DNA of 64,000 nt from Siniperca chuatsi (Eukaryota; Chordata; Actinopteri; Centrarchiformes; Sinipercidae), in the NCBI RefSeq assembly GCF_020085105.1, contig NC_058053.1:15028888-15092887 (forward strand), in the 5' to 3' direction. Positions 1-14,200 of this stretch are shown in pieces. A program made the translations under genes and the position numbers. Numbering within the stretch: the first letter of the stretch is position 1; the number at the start of each line of letters is the position of its first letter. The notes beneath the pieces were generated by a model. That model ran no database searches. It was not told the origin of the DNA and was given only the letters and a program-made list of their open reading frames with translations.

Positions 1-1029
1 TCTGATTTCTTGCAGGGTCATTAAAGAGCAAACAAGAATAGAGAAAGTCTCTGTTAGTCTCAACTTTAGGATCTGTCTCATTAGTTACAACAACAGTGCT
101 GTGTCTTCGCCACCAGGACACAACAAAGACAATGGGGTGACATGTGACATGTCAACAGTGTCCTTTCATTACCTGCACTAGGGACAGTCAATAATCAGGC
201 TAACTGGAACGACAGGACTTTATTAGCACCATCTGTTTCAGTTTTACTGTACAGCCTCTCCTGTTGTTTTCTCTCATTGAAAGCTAGCTAAAGGCATCCA
301 TTAGGACTGACTGTGGGCACTAGGTTACACATCTTACCATGGGAAAGTGTTTCTCAGGATCCCACACTGCACAAGGAGAGAGCGGACGACTGTGCACAAA
401 ATAAAAAGAAGCAAGTGATCATATATCTCCCTCATGACTTTGAAAAGTGAACTCCAACTCCCCAGATAGTAGTTCCTAAAAACTTGGATGGAGCCAGTGG
501 TTTTGCACTCAATAAAGTTGTGTTTATGGGAATTATGGTTTGGAGTAGCTGAAGTGGGCTGCAGTGACTGCTCTCATGGAGTGGCTTTCAGTGAATCATA
601 ATAGTCTCTCCTCATCTCAGTTTTTCTTCTGTCTCTAAATCTTGACGGGTGTACTCAGAAATGGCTGGCTGTTTGTCAAAATGATCACACAAAAAGAAAA
701 TGCTAATTTAACTTATTACTGGGATTCTTTAAAACCAAAAAAATACATATAACAAAAAAGTCAATACTAAAGCTGAGCAGATGAAGGATCTATTTACCAT
801 ATGATCTGTTTGGACAAGGCTTTTGACGTGCTGCAACTCCTGCCAGAACTTCCTTTACTTTAATTGTCAAAGCTCCTCCTACAGGCCAACCAGAGTATCA
901 GACTCAGCATAGACATTTTCTTGCCTTTCGGCTCCTTCCTTAACTGTTTGGATTTCTTTTAACTTAGCACCAAAGATGTCACCTCATGTTTTCACTGCTT
1001 TAGACACTACAGTGAGATGTCACCAGCAG

Positions 1030-1610
1030 TTAAGGATTAAGCTGATGTTATTCTATATTTTTCTTATTGTCACAAAAAATTCTATGAAAAGACCAAACCC
1101 AGCAATGTGTTAGTCTCTCAATACTTCCTGACTTCCCTCCCTGTCTGTGGCACTCAGCTCCAAGCATCGTTCCCACTGAACAGATTAATCTTTAAAAACG
1201 GTTCATAAATATGTATAGTTTAATTCTTTGAAAAGGCTAAATAATTTCATGAAACAGCAGGGCACTGTAAATTTTAGCAAACATTACACAAGCAGGAGCA
1301 AATGTTTCTGTTAGTGAGTATTTACAGCAACTGGACAGCGTATGTGGGAATGACTCAAAATAAACTACAGTGCCCATGTTCGTTGTAATAAAGACAAATG
1401 TCACCCAGTACAACATTGCGGCTCATTCATGTGTTTCTAATCATTTTTGGACAAAAATGGAGCTCTATGGCACAGAGGAATAAGATATATCCAGCTTTGG
1501 CTACACAGACAATACTTGTTTGTAGGATCAACTGATTGTTGGCTTTGGTCTTTTCATGAGATTTGTTGACAATAAGAAAAATCTAGAATAGAGAATATCT
1601 CTTAACTTAT
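1030..1610 (+). mobile_element. MITE copy 1 (46-bp terminal inverted repeats), ola1 intron 7
   Basis: The left end TATTCTATATTTTTCTTATT (from 1049), followed by GTCA and ending in GAAAAGACC, is the near-perfect reverse complement of the right end up to 1590. The match continues weakly outward (TTAAGG/CTTAAC). The interior has no coding capacity. Orientation is the same as copy 4 and opposite to copies 2 and 3. Superfamily not assigned. Confidence 0.85.
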
Positions 1611-2149
1611 CCTGTAATAATGAGTCAAGTACATAGGAGCTTGAGTCAGTGTCTTGCTTAACGACACCTTAACATGAAACAAGGCCTTTTGCTGAGCTCA
1701 AACCAGACAAGAACTTGTTGAACACATCACCTGAAGAACTGAGACACATGGATTGTTGTCCAGAAACAAGCTGTCTTTTCAACATCATAGTGATCAGAAA
1801 TGACTGATGAGAGTACATATAGTTTTCTGAATTACATCATGCCAGACAAATATGAGGGAAAATTAATTATGAAAGATCAATTTACGGCTTTGTGGCAGGA
1901 AAAAAAACATGATTAAAAAGGTTGACTGGAAGAGCAGCTGTGGTATGTATTTAACTATTTCAGTTGTGGTTTTGCCGACATAAAGCATAAAGAATACCAA
2001 GACAGAGTTACCTAATGTAACGCACATTTAGAAGCAAATAATGTTAAGATGTTGAGCTAACGTGTTTAATGAGTTTTAATGAGTGTAATAATAGGACTCC
2101 AGTAATGTCTATACAGACTAAAGAGAGAAGCACACACTAAAGAGAGAAG

Positions 2150-2169
2150 CACACACACACACACACACA
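2150..2169. repeat. (CA)n microsatellite
   Basis: About ten CA units, preceded by a 19-20 bp tandem duplication of AAGAGAGAAGCACACAC. Confidence 0.9.
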
Positions 2170-2679
2170 AACATATATAGGCTACACATAGTTAATAAAA
2201 GCTCCAAGCAATGGTACCCTGCAGTTAAAAAAGAAGCAAGATGCCCTGCACACTCACCAGGGAAAAACCCACACTGAGGCACTCACAGACAGGTCACGCT
2301 GGCTGGTTTCCTTAAAGGTCAACTCATCTACTTAAGAGGCACCAATTTACTTTAATGCACATTGTGCAAAAGAAGAAAAAGAAAAAAAAACAGAAAAAGA
2401 AATGACAAGAAAGAAAAACATCACAGCATATCTGGAGTATTCTCAACTCGTGTGTCTTTTACCATTTTAAAATGTGACTGCTCTTAGTTCACTGAGGAGG
2501 ATAAAATGAATATCTGATATCAAACCTATTAAAAGAAGTAAAGACTGATAAAGATGGTGAGGCCACAAGCTTGTAAAGTAAACAACAACTTAACTGACAA
2601 GTGAAAACATGCTAACACTGGGCAGGCTGCAGCCACCACATCATCAACAGTGCTCTAATGACCCTCTCTTACACACAAA

Positions 2680-3110
2680 CTACGGTGTGTGGTGCAGAGA
2701 AAAAGTCTTCCAGGCAGATCACTGACGCCGAGGAAAGAGGAGAAAGCCTCTTGATAGACTCTTGTAGATGCCATTCCCTATCACGCAATGCCTCTCAGTC
2801 ATAAACACATGACAAATGCGGCCTTAATCATTTTTTACGAGCGGGGATGTGCAGGGGGCAGTGCATGGTTAGAGGGGAGAGGGGAGCGGTGAGCAGCAGG
2901 CGGCCCCCACTGCACAGAGGAGAGGGCTGTGTGGTAAAGTCTCCTCTGGAACATCACTCGGCCAGCGATCCTTTGATCTCCACACCGCAATTACGCCAGC
3001 ATCCAAATGAGCATGGAGTCGCCTCTGAAACAGACTTCAAACATGCACATGTACGCATTCCCATACACATACACTGTATAGGATTGGAGCCATGTGCTCC
3101 TCTCAACAGT
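2680..3110. promoter_or_regulatory. Candidate conserved non-coding element in ola1 intron 7
   Basis: The segment is complex and more GC-rich than its AT-rich flanks and carries a TCF/LEF-type CTTTGATCT near 2971, ACCGCAATTACG near 2985 and TTAATCATT near 2825. This composition is typical of developmental enhancers. Conservation was not tested. Confidence 0.3.
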
Positions 3111-3717
3111 AAATGATGTACTGTCTCCAGCAGAGAACCTGAGGATGAAAGGAAGCCTTGCTTCTCGTCTGATCCCTCCATTAATGATGGCTTGCTAAAG
3201 CTAATACTGTGTATTCTTGTCTAAACAAGGGCAGCTTGGTATGTGGTTCCCATACTCCAAACAGGATGATCTTGGTTAACAATGGATTGTTTTTGGAGGC
3301 TCAAAAAGTCTGATGAAACGACATAATCTCCCATGTGAGACAAAAGCTGCTGCAATAATCGATTGTGTTCTCATAACTGTCTCTACAACCTGCAATTGAG
3401 TGTCTGTAATAAAGAAATCAATTAACTTACATACATTAAACTCATATAATAATGTTTGGTGAAGCATGCTGCTAAAATTAATAACATTAACCTAAAGCCT
3501 GAGTGGCAGCATGTACTGAACAGAACACCAAAAATATAAAACAGTACTTGAAAAAAATGCAGGGAACTGAACCTGTGAAATAGCCTGAATGATAAGATTG
3601 GCATATTTGCCTCATTCTGGGATTCGCTTTCTTTTGCTCCACACATTAAAGCTGAGATTGCAATTTGTCTAGCTGTTTGCTTTGAATAGTCCTTAACCAT
3701 ATCATCATCTCAACTGT

Positions 3718-3960
3718 GCTGGTGGAAAAACACGGGGGCATGGCGACAGCCAAATGGCAGTCTGGCGTCTCTGCTGCAGACTAGCTGCCATTAGAGCTGA
3801 GAGCAGCATTTATTGTACAATTAGGGCCAGCTAGATCTACCTGTAATCATCTCCATACAGGTGTGAGCTCCTCTCTGGACAAGGGAAGTGACTCATCACT
3901 TGTCAAACATCAACACTTTGATGTCGGCATTGTTCATCGTGGAGCCCTCAGGACACCTGA
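3718..3960. promoter_or_regulatory. Second candidate non-coding element in ola1 intron 7
   Basis: Balanced composition with TTTATTGTACAATTAG, CTGTAATCATC, an AP-1-like TGACTCATCA and the palindrome-like ATCAACACTTTGATGTCG. The dense motif content differs from the flanks. Function is inferred only. Confidence 0.3.
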
Positions 3961-4020
3961 GCACTACTGTTTGCCTGTTTAAAACACTCTAAGATTTATT
4001 GCATTTAACACAGTTAAAAA

Positions 4021-4046
4021 CACACACACACACACACACACACACA
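4021..4046. repeat. (CA)n microsatellite
   Basis: Thirteen CA units in ola1 intron 7. Confidence 0.95.
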
Positions 4047-5265
4047 TGCAAAAACCTCTCTTCCTACTGATGACGGATGTTCCACATGCCATGAATCATT
4101 TGATTTATGAGTTCTCTTCCTCCTCCCTCCGTCTGACAGTCATACTTTCGTGTCAGGAACATTTTAACAAACAGTCATAGGTAAACAACTTCCCTTGTAA
4201 TACAATGTTGCCAAGTAAAGCACTAAAACAAATTTTGTAAGAACTGACACCACAAGCCTAGAGGGCAACTGGAAAAGTGCGATAACAATCCACAAGTTGG
4301 TATTATTGGCAAAATGGCTGTAGTGTGGAAAAGTAGCCCTTTCAGATATAATGGATGTCTAACACCAGCCTTCTAGATCTGCGCTCACGGTGGCCAGATG
4401 ACAACATTACTATAAAAAGTGTTTTGGAACAGAACAGAGCTGGAAACACAGCGAAGAAGTTTATTTACTGCATTAAAGGTCAGTCAGGTCACAGTCAGTT
4501 CACATTATGAATAGTGTTGCACCTGCAAAGTAAAAAGTACAATTCACTATATATTAGCATTCAAAAGCAAAACATACTGTGCGTGGATACACAATTTTTC
4601 TTCAATGCACTGTGTATCAAGAAAGCCTCAGTTGTCATTGTGATCTGTGGGAATTTCATGGCTGTAACGTGACCCTTGTAAAGCTACTTGAGTAACAACG
4701 TGAAGACAAAAATACTTGGAGCAAAACAATTTCAGATATTATAATATTTAAAGAGTGTTATCCTTATGATTTATTGTCTCCCTCCAGATGTTATGAATTA
4801 CTTGTTTGGCTTTGAATGTATATATATGTTTGTTTTGTTTTTTTCATTTAAAGCCTTCTCTCTTTGATATCATATGGAAATGACAAATTTTGATGGAAAC
4901 TGGGGACCATATGCCAGGACCATGTGCTTAATGAAGTGCAGAGTCTGGAGGCTGGTTGGAGTTTGCAGAGCTGGATGTTGTGTTAGAGCTTACTTAGTGC
5001 CACCTCCAGGCAGATCCTCTCACAAAGATATGACCGTTTCTGTCAGCAGGAGACCACAGTCAGTAGATCACACACACTTCTCACACCCCAGTACATGCAT
5101 ACACAGATGCATGCACACACACACTTTTTTTATAGCTGAAATGCAGATTCAATCAAAGTTAGTAGAAATTAATGTAACTCTGTACATAAGTAAAAGGAAA
5201 GCTCTTGAGTGATGATTAGAAATAAATACAATGAGACGGCTCCCGCCTTTCTTTGAAGCACTTAC

Positions 5266-8200
5266 CATTTGTTCTTTTTCCTGATGTAGTCTTTCTCAGA
5301 GAGGTTAACGAGGTAAATCATTGGTTTGGATGTCAAAAACAAGTATTTGTTCAACACTTCGATCTGTGACAACGACAGACAAGGCAAGTACTGAGAATCC
5401 AAACTTTCCAAAGTAGCCTTTGAGGACAGCACAGACAGAGATAAGTGAAGCCAAATCAAATTAGGGTCTGGTGTATAGGCACTGTGGGGTGCGACTATAA
5501 AGGCTCTAAATCAAGATCAGCATGGCCAGATGTCATTAGCTTGTACAAAAGTAATGTCAAAATACAACCAACAAAAGACTGTGCATAATATTAACTTGTG
5601 ATTTGCACAAAAGACATATTTTGCTCGAGAAAAACAAAAAAAACAAACAAAAGAGGAGGAAACAGCAGTTGTACTTTTAGGTCAGATGAAAAGATTAGCA
5701 AGATAAATCACATTAATAAATTTGACTGTAACATCAAAGGCTTACCTCCTTGTCATTCCAATCTTGATAGTAGCGGACGTGTTTCTTTTCATCCAGCACC
5801 CAGCTCTTGATTTTGCACATAACGTCCTGTTTGGGGTTAAAAGAGAATGAACAAGAAGCCATTAAAGGAGATGAAAAAGAATATAAACCCAGCAGGGTAT
5901 GGGGTAATTATTTCCTAAATGCATGGCATCCTGATGCCAAAATGAACAATGGCTGTGCTCGCATTCAAGCAGGAGTGGCCCGGCTTTGACAGGGATGGCA
6001 TGCACAAGACCCCCTTCCCTCCTTTAAATCATGACAAAATGCCTTCTGGGGTGTCTCGCTTAGAGTCTCAGTTTTGAACATCAATATTCCATCGGGACTG
6101 TTTAATGAAAAGGATAGAGAGAGGAGACAAAATTGGAAAGAGCTGGGAACTAATTGGAAGTTGGTTAGTTAGGTGTAAATTATTGGTCCTTCCTCAGGCA
6201 CTTTGCAGAATGTAGTCATACTAAATAAGCACTGGTGAGGTACAGAACTAATTATTCACTGTTTCTTCTGGAGAAAATATTGAGCATTTCCAGCTATGTA
6301 TGCTACATTCATTACTGAGGTACTTGTGGGTTGAGACCACAGGCAAGACTGGGTCTTGACAGGATCTGGAAGCGGAAAAGGGTGGGAAAATGGGAGGGAG
6401 GTAGTTATAAAATTTGTAATAAAGAAATTGAGCCTATTATTGTTGATCCAGCCCCACAGAAATTAGCGGAACACTTTCTTTTTGTTCCTGTCAACTTGAC
6501 CTCCCCCTTCATATAAAAACTCCCCCACCCCCTGCAACACTCCCCCTACCTCCTTTTCCCTCCCCAAACCCTTGCAGCACTTCACAATCATACTCCCTTT
6601 TGAAAGAACTGAGGAAAAAATCCTGCCAGAGCCTCAATTACACAATGGCAGAAAAAGCTCCACACACTGACCCCCAGCCAGCTGCATTCACTCTCTGCAC
6701 ATCTCTCTCCACAGGAATTCTAAAGGCCTTTTAGTCAGGCAGCCAGAGTGCAGCCAGCGGGAGAGAGCGCAGGAAGAGCTGCATACACTCCGCCCGCGCC
6801 GTCCCAAGTCTTCACAGAGAGATTAATCATCTGTGAAATGGAAACAGCAAACGGCCAGTGACACAGGCTGAACCCGCTCCAGGTTTCCCTCATCAGCTCG
6901 CAGCCGCCGTGCAGCGCTCCTCTAACAGGCAGGTGTTAATAAAAGGCATATAGGTCCCACAGGGGTCAAACACATATGCCTGCCACCATGAAGCGCCGCT
7001 GGTGGGCCGGCTTCTTTTATTATTGTTTTGTAAGGATAGGGATTTTGAGGATTCATACGCACAAAAGCAATGAAACATTGTTCTTGTAAACACAGCACCA
7101 GAAAAATGGATTTAAATCTTTATAACAATGCATACATATGAGCCCTGTGCTGCTGCTGCATGCACATAAATTTAGCTTAAAGTCACAATGAAATATTAAC
7201 TGACTTTTCATCATGACAGCATATTTTAACAATACACACAATATACTATTTTATAATAAATTCCAAATTTCTGATTTGGTTGTTTTTTCCTTACAAAATC
7301 CCATTTTCTTAAACAGCACATCTTCAGCTGTGAGCTCATGCTGCAGCAGTAAGTGCATTAAAACTCAAACCAATAAAACCTTCACAGGTATATTTTTTCA
7401 TTTTCAATTTTGCCCCCCCTACCTAGCAGATAAAACAGCATTCATCTCCCTAACTGATATCCTTTTTAGTTTACAATATTAATCATCCGCTTATGTGTTT
7501 TGTCTTGCCCCAACATCCTGTTTCAGCAGGAAGTACATTAAAAAAGAAGCAAGATGCCCTCAGAACACAAGATGTTTCGAACCGCAAATATTCAACATTA
7601 TTCTCTTAGGAGTGCATGAGCAAGGTATTACACTATACGGCATAATTATATACTAATATATACAGTAGTTCTCTCTCAGAGTAATATGGTAAGGTATAGT
7701 GTTTCTATACCTTTTATAGCAGTAACAATGTACAGGAAATCTCCAACACTGCCTACATTTCTCTGAAAGAAAGTACAAGGCACTTTCATTCCAAGAAAAT
7801 GCAAATGTACATTAACTCAGGGTCCTTAATTTAATTTAGCTGAAATTTTCATCAGGCATATTTAGAGTTTTGCAACATAGAGATTTGTGTGGTTTTGTCA
7901 TAATTACTCCAGAATTTCACAAAATTTTAATATTTTTTATTTTCATATTGAAAATTAGTAGTTGGTTTTACTGTAATCTTATTTCACTTCCACTGACAGA
8001 ACATATGACAAAGCAATTTTTTTAAACGGCCTTACCGCAGCTTCCAACCCACGGCCCTTTGCTGCATGTCATCCCCTCTCTCATTCCCACCTTTCCTGTC
8101 TGTCTTCAGCTGTTACTGTCAAATGAAGGCAAAAAAATCCCCCCCCCCAAAAAATCTTTAAATGGTAAAATAAGTTGCCCTCTCATTTCAATGCCATTAA

Positions 8201-11200
8201 AATAATTCTATAAATCTGCTACAAGCAGGATAAAAGCAGTTCTGCCTCATGAAATTTCAGGCCACATACAGACCAGAGCTTATAGGAAACTGAGTGCAAC
8301 AATAGAAATTAGATCTTATTTCAAAGGTCTTGCAAATTACTCAGTAAAAAGGAAAATCAAGAGGAAAAAAAGGAAGTAATCACCATCTGAATAGTTGCAC
8401 AGAATTTCCTTTTTTATTTCATAGCATCCTCTGGCTCTACGAAAGAAAGTACAAGCGATATTATTTCTTTTAAACTGTATTTTTTTAGACGTAGTCTTGA
8501 TGCACATGTTCTGCATATAGATGCTGACATAAACATGTGTGTATGTGTCTGTGCACAGCTGAGTGTGTCAAACACCAGGCTCAGCCTGTGAGACAATCAC
8601 ACAATCCCTCCCATCTAAAAGCTTGGTGCAGCCTTTGATAAGCCCCATTCTTTGCCATCTAAAGAGGTCTTCTATAGATTTCACTTGCCGACGTGTGCAC
8701 AACCTTTGACAAGTAATGTATCATTTTTATTCATTGCCTAAAATTGTTAGCAATTATGTGCGTAAGCGGCCACCTGCCTAGCCTGAATGGCTCCTGTCTG
8801 TGGGGCTACAGGGGTGTGGGGAAGTGCTGTTGGCTGTAGAGGGGGTAGTCTGAGGGGAACCAACCAAACACGGGGGCCTCTGCAGCAGGTGAAAAAGCCC
8901 CTCTCGTTAGCGTAATGAGTGGTCAGAGCCTCGGTGTGCCGGGGCCTGAAATTGGGCATGCCGCTCCAAGTAAAAGGCCAAATCCCCTTGCGTGCTAGCC
9001 CATCCTATCCTGCTCCGATGATGGAAAGGCATCATGAGACATTTACAACGAAATCATTGCTGATGTTGGCTGCTCAGCCTCATTACCTTAACAATATGAC
9101 CATCTGAATGTGTGTGTATATCCACATACGTTGTGATCTGACATACAGGATGTGGATTCTTTTTCTGATCTTACCCTGTATCTTGCCCTGAACCTCGCTG
9201 TATATAACCGAGGAATCCTCTGTCAAAGAATAATCTAAACATTTACAGTATTAATAGCGAGGTATAGGCATATATGTCACCCACTGTATGGCCTTATACA
9301 ATTTCCTGAGCTGCTGTAGGTGTATAAGCATGAGCAAGAGCAGTGCCATGATTTGAGTATTACTTTAGATGAAAAGAGCTGTGTGGAAACACTTTCATTA
9401 GCCCAGTGCTGTGACCCAGGGTCAGCTGCTGAATAAGTAACTCTCTATTAATGATTTCTACAGCAGAAAACCCCTGACCCCTGATCACTTTCAATCTCAG
9501 AAAGGGAAAAAAATGGGGCAGGGGGAGGGGTGAGACCTATTGGAGGGAGATAAAAAAAAACATACTTTTTTTCTCCTTGGCCATGTGTGTGGGAGGGTTA
9601 TTATTTGTGCCTTGCTGTGAGGGGGAGCAAAGGGCCTGCTGGGACATTGACTCACGTATTCTGGTTTGAGTTTCTTGTCACCGCCTCTAATGGCCGTCTT
9701 CTCCAGCTTGTCAATAATAGGGCCGATCATCTCCTCATCCTTCAGCCTCAGCTCCTCGTGGATGATCTCCATATCCCTTACTGGGTCCACTGTCCCCTCA
9801 ACATGGATGATATCCTCATCCTCAAAAGCACCTGCAGCGATAGGACACAAACACACAGAGAGAGCATCAGTATAGAATTTTTTCCCCCAGCAACAACAAC
9901 AACAACCCTGCTTTAAGTGAACACATATAGTACAAGCCACAGAATCAATGACATTGACTTCTTTGGATCAAATGTGAAACAGTGATTAGAAGATTTTTTT
10001 TTTTAGCTTTTTTGCAGAGAACATAGGAAAAATAAACATCCACATGAAAAAACACAGTGGGAGTCATAGGAATGTCATAACAAATACAATAAAAAACTCA
10101 GGAACATATTTAATCTTTCTCTTCAGTGTGCAAGTGTCAGAACAGTAAGAAACCATCTTACAGTGTCAAAGTAAGTTCCACTAAAATTGGCTTTAAGTGC
10201 AACTAAACAGGCTTGTCTGTCAATCTGCATGAAGTTTGGAGTGTCTGGTCATGCATTTTGTACCACTCTGTCTTAAAACTATTAGCCATTAAGTTAAAAT
10301 ATGAGAAATAAACAAAACTGAGTATGATTTAAGAGAAAAATGTCAACATTCATAGATGATAGATGACAGACTTCCCCTAATCATTGGCGTCTTAGCCGTG
10401 GCTGTGCTGGTGATTAGGTAATGAGGCTGTGAAGCAGACCATTTAGCCAGCAGCGGCTCTAAGGACTCCTTCTGATTCTCCAGCAGAGCTCAGGGGTGAG
10501 GGGAGGGGGAGACACGGGTGTACATCTGTCACATAAGAGTGACAACCTTTAACATCACTAGTGGCAACTGTCCTGGACTGAAATATGTTCTTTAATTTAC
10601 AGCCAATACAACTGGTAGACAATTTGTTTTATGATATCACCACTTTTGCAAATAAAAGGGAGATTAGAGCACCTCAGTGGTGGAGGAAGTATTCAGATCC
10701 TTTACTTAAGTAAAAGTAGCAATATAAAAATATTTCATTACAAGTAAAAGTCCTGCAGTGACTGAAAATGTCACTTTATAAGTTTGTAAGTATTAATAGC
10801 AAAATGTGTTTTAAGTATCACAAGCAAAAGTACTCATAATTCAGAACAATGGCCCCTGTGCTTGTAATACTATATTATATTATTATATTACTATTATTAC
10901 TATTATTATTATTATATTATTATTACTAAGGTAAGTAAGTAACATTTTGCTGTGTTAGCTTGAAGTGTTCTTTATACTGTTGAGTTATTTCATCTCAGAT
11001 CATCATGTTTTATATGCAAAACCTTAATCTGTAAGGAAAAACAACCCCCCCAAAAAAAAATAAAATAAAAAACAAAACCCTGAAATGTAGTGGAGTAGAA
11101 GTAGAAGTATAAAGTAGCATGGAATTTAAATACTCAAGTAAAGTACCTCATATTTGTACATTTTGTACTTGAGTAAATGTTGAGCTATATTCTACCACTG

Positions 11201-14200
11201 GAGTGCCTTCATGCTAGATTTATATAAATACTAGTTGGTTTTGGAATATGGCTACACAAATTTTCGTAACTCAGTCAACAACAGTGACTTGTGAAGTTTC
11301 ACACTTTGGCATAATGGGAATGCAATCTCATTCAACAGGGAAGTGGATGTCAGGCGAACGATGACTTGGCTTTAAGTATTGTTGTGTTGACGGATGATGT
11401 GTTGACACCTGAACAGTGAAGGTGTGTTGACAGGTGAGGCCCTGCAAGATAATAACGTCACATCGTCTCTTAACAAGTTCCAACAGCGATACATGTAGAA
11501 AATATGATGAAGATTTATAGCTGTGCGTAGTTGTCGTGATGTGCAACAGCATACCTGAGATACAGGCAAATCTTTAAGTTATCAGATCACTGGAAAGAAT
11601 GCTGAAGAGACGTTTGTATAGTCTGAACAGAAGAGTTCTGCCACTCCACTATCCACTAATCAGATGAATGTCCTGGTTGTCTACAGATGAAGCCAGATAT
11701 TTCACTAACAAGAAACAGCCCCCCTGAGACCATCTCTGACTTTGGTGATCCACTGACTTTTCCTCTAGCACCACAATGATGTTGACATTTGTGGTTTTGA
11801 GTGAAACGTCTCGACAACTATTGGATGGCTTGCCATATCATTTTGTTGACATTCATTTTCCCCATCGGATGAACTGTAATAACTAGCATTACTAACATGC
11901 TAAACTAAGATGGTAAACATGATCTGCTAAAAATCAGCATGTTAGCATTGTCATTGTGAGCATGGTAGCATGATGACATAAGCGTTGCTTTGAGCTAAAT
12001 GCTAAAGTACAGCCTCAGAGTTGCTAGCGTAGCTGGAGACTCTTGTTCATTAATAGGAACCAGTGCCTCTGACACCAGCTCTGAGTGTTTTTAAACTGTA
12101 AGGGACACTAAATTGTAAACTGAACCAATATGAAACACCCCAATGATCTTCCACACACACAGAATATCATATCTTGTTCTTCCACTCGGTTAAGGAGAGA
12201 TAAGTACCTGATTTTCCATGATACTAAACTACAGGGCTTTTACAATCTAGCACCACTCATCAGTCACATCTAAACATCAAGGCTCAACAACAAAATGACA
12301 GACAACCAAAAATCTATTAATCCTACACCAGTGGCCTTATTACTCATGCAAGTCAACAGAAGCTGTAGACTTTTGTGCAAGCTGTCATCCTGTGCGTTGT
12401 CCTCATGGTGAAATGAACTTATCCAATTACTCTTTGCCTAATCAGGCTGTTTTGGTTCCTCTCCTCTTGCAGAGGTACTCCACAGTATAAACAGTTCACT
12501 TACGCCACACAGAAAGGGGCTAATCAGTGGAATTATTGTTTTGCTGCTCCAATTTACCAGCTCCCTGTTCAGCACTGATTGGAATGAAAATTTGCTATTG
12601 TCTCTGCATGAACTCAGAAAATATAATGCAATGTAATCATTTTGTTAGCTGCAAGAATATACATACATTATAAACACTTGTGATGTACAGTAGTGATACA
12701 CTGTGTTTCAAATGGAAAATGCATACGAGTCTGTTGTTCAATTTAATACATATTAATTAGGAGTGAAGAGGTTTAAAACAGGTTCCCATGGTTAATAAAC
12801 CACTCATGATTGGTATAAATCACTGTTAATGAAAGCATGAGAAATGACTATATGTCAGTCCATTTATTAAAAATGTTTAAAACACCTAAAGCAAATGCAA
12901 TCATGTCATAACACATTTCTTACTTTCTTAAATAAGTAATTTAGTTTCCAACTATTGTTGTACATCCTTCATAAAAAAGCTGATAAATCTAAATTTCAAA
13001 GAGGCTTTCAAAGAGATGGAGTCTCCTCTAACTACCACATATTCCAAAGTAATTTGCTTTAATTAATTTCGCCTAATTTAACATTCACATCTACTTTACC
13101 GCGGTCCCATTCAAGGCTTAGAGCTGGAGAACAAATGCATGAGGTGAAAGAGAGGAGAGAAATCTGAGGGGGCAATCTCCACAATTAGTTCTTTAACAAC
13201 TGGGTCTGGGTAGAGCTCTGTGAAGACAGCTCATGAGGCTGCGGAGCCGCACAAAGCCACATGCAAGACAGTACAAACACACAAAAAAACAGAAGAAAGA
13301 GGTTGGAAAGGCTCAGTTTCAGGAGTCAGGTCTGTTGCACGATTTAAATTTTACTGCTTCATTTCAAATAGTGTATGTTTTGAAGACACTATTAACAGGT
13401 GCTCCTTTATTAACAGAACAAAAGGATTAGTCTCTAGAGGGTGAGTGGTGTTCACTGGCCTGATTAGGGATCAGGCTAAGCTCTGAAAAATTATGGACTT
13501 ACAGTGGCACTGCAGGCTGGTGTAGCCTGAGAAGATATAACTCCATGAACTGACATTTACAAATGAAAAACATTTTAAAAGAAAAAAACTAAGAAAACAA
13601 ATACATTTTACATCTTTGTTGATGTTTTTTACAATAACCTCACCATGCAAAATTTCACTGCAACACATTTAAGAACATAGCCTTCAGTATAAACAATTAG
13701 CAATCTATCTTCAGTTTGTACAAGTAACCTAAAAACACCAAACGAGCTTGAGCTGGCTCATATCACTGCTTTCCTGTCAGATACGCAGACAAGGCAGTCA
13801 TCTGAGTCAAGTCAAGATCAATACTGATTAAGCTGCTTCCTCTGATGTTGCTACCTGGGAGGATATGTGGTCAACATAATTCAGTTAAATTACAGTATTC
13901 ATTGACTTTTAACTTCCTGTGCATGTTTTGACATGCAAGATGGGTAAGAGCACATCTAAAGAACTTGCATTCCTCGCACTGCTTTTAAAATGTTCATGCA
14001 AACTCAGTGCCGCAATTCTCCTGGTATTCAGAGCAGTAAAAGCTATTTTATGAGTCTGTCAGGAAAAGCACATTATGGATGTCTTCCCAGCATAAAAACA
14101 CTGCCAATGCACACAAGGGTATTTATGTTCATTCAGGAAATATCTTCTTGACATTAATTTTAGGATACATGAAATTGACAGCAATTTGTAGTACGCTGCT

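Larger units (their letters stand above)
1..5265 (-). other. ola1: ola1 intron 7 (incomplete)
   Basis: No ola1 coding exon is seen here. The stretch contains a MITE (1030-1610), two CA microsatellites and two candidate regulatory segments (2680-3110 and 3718-3960). Confidence 0.6.

Noticed and set aside
4874-5212. 112-codon plus-strand frame in ola1 intron 7
   Set aside because: Runs into a CA-rich stretch, lacks any recognisable domain and is intronic; chance.
1-5265. Search for the missing ola1 3' exons (TGS domain)
   Set aside because: No minus-strand segment matched the expected continuation after KKNKW; donor- and acceptor-like sites present do not frame any OLA1-like coding.
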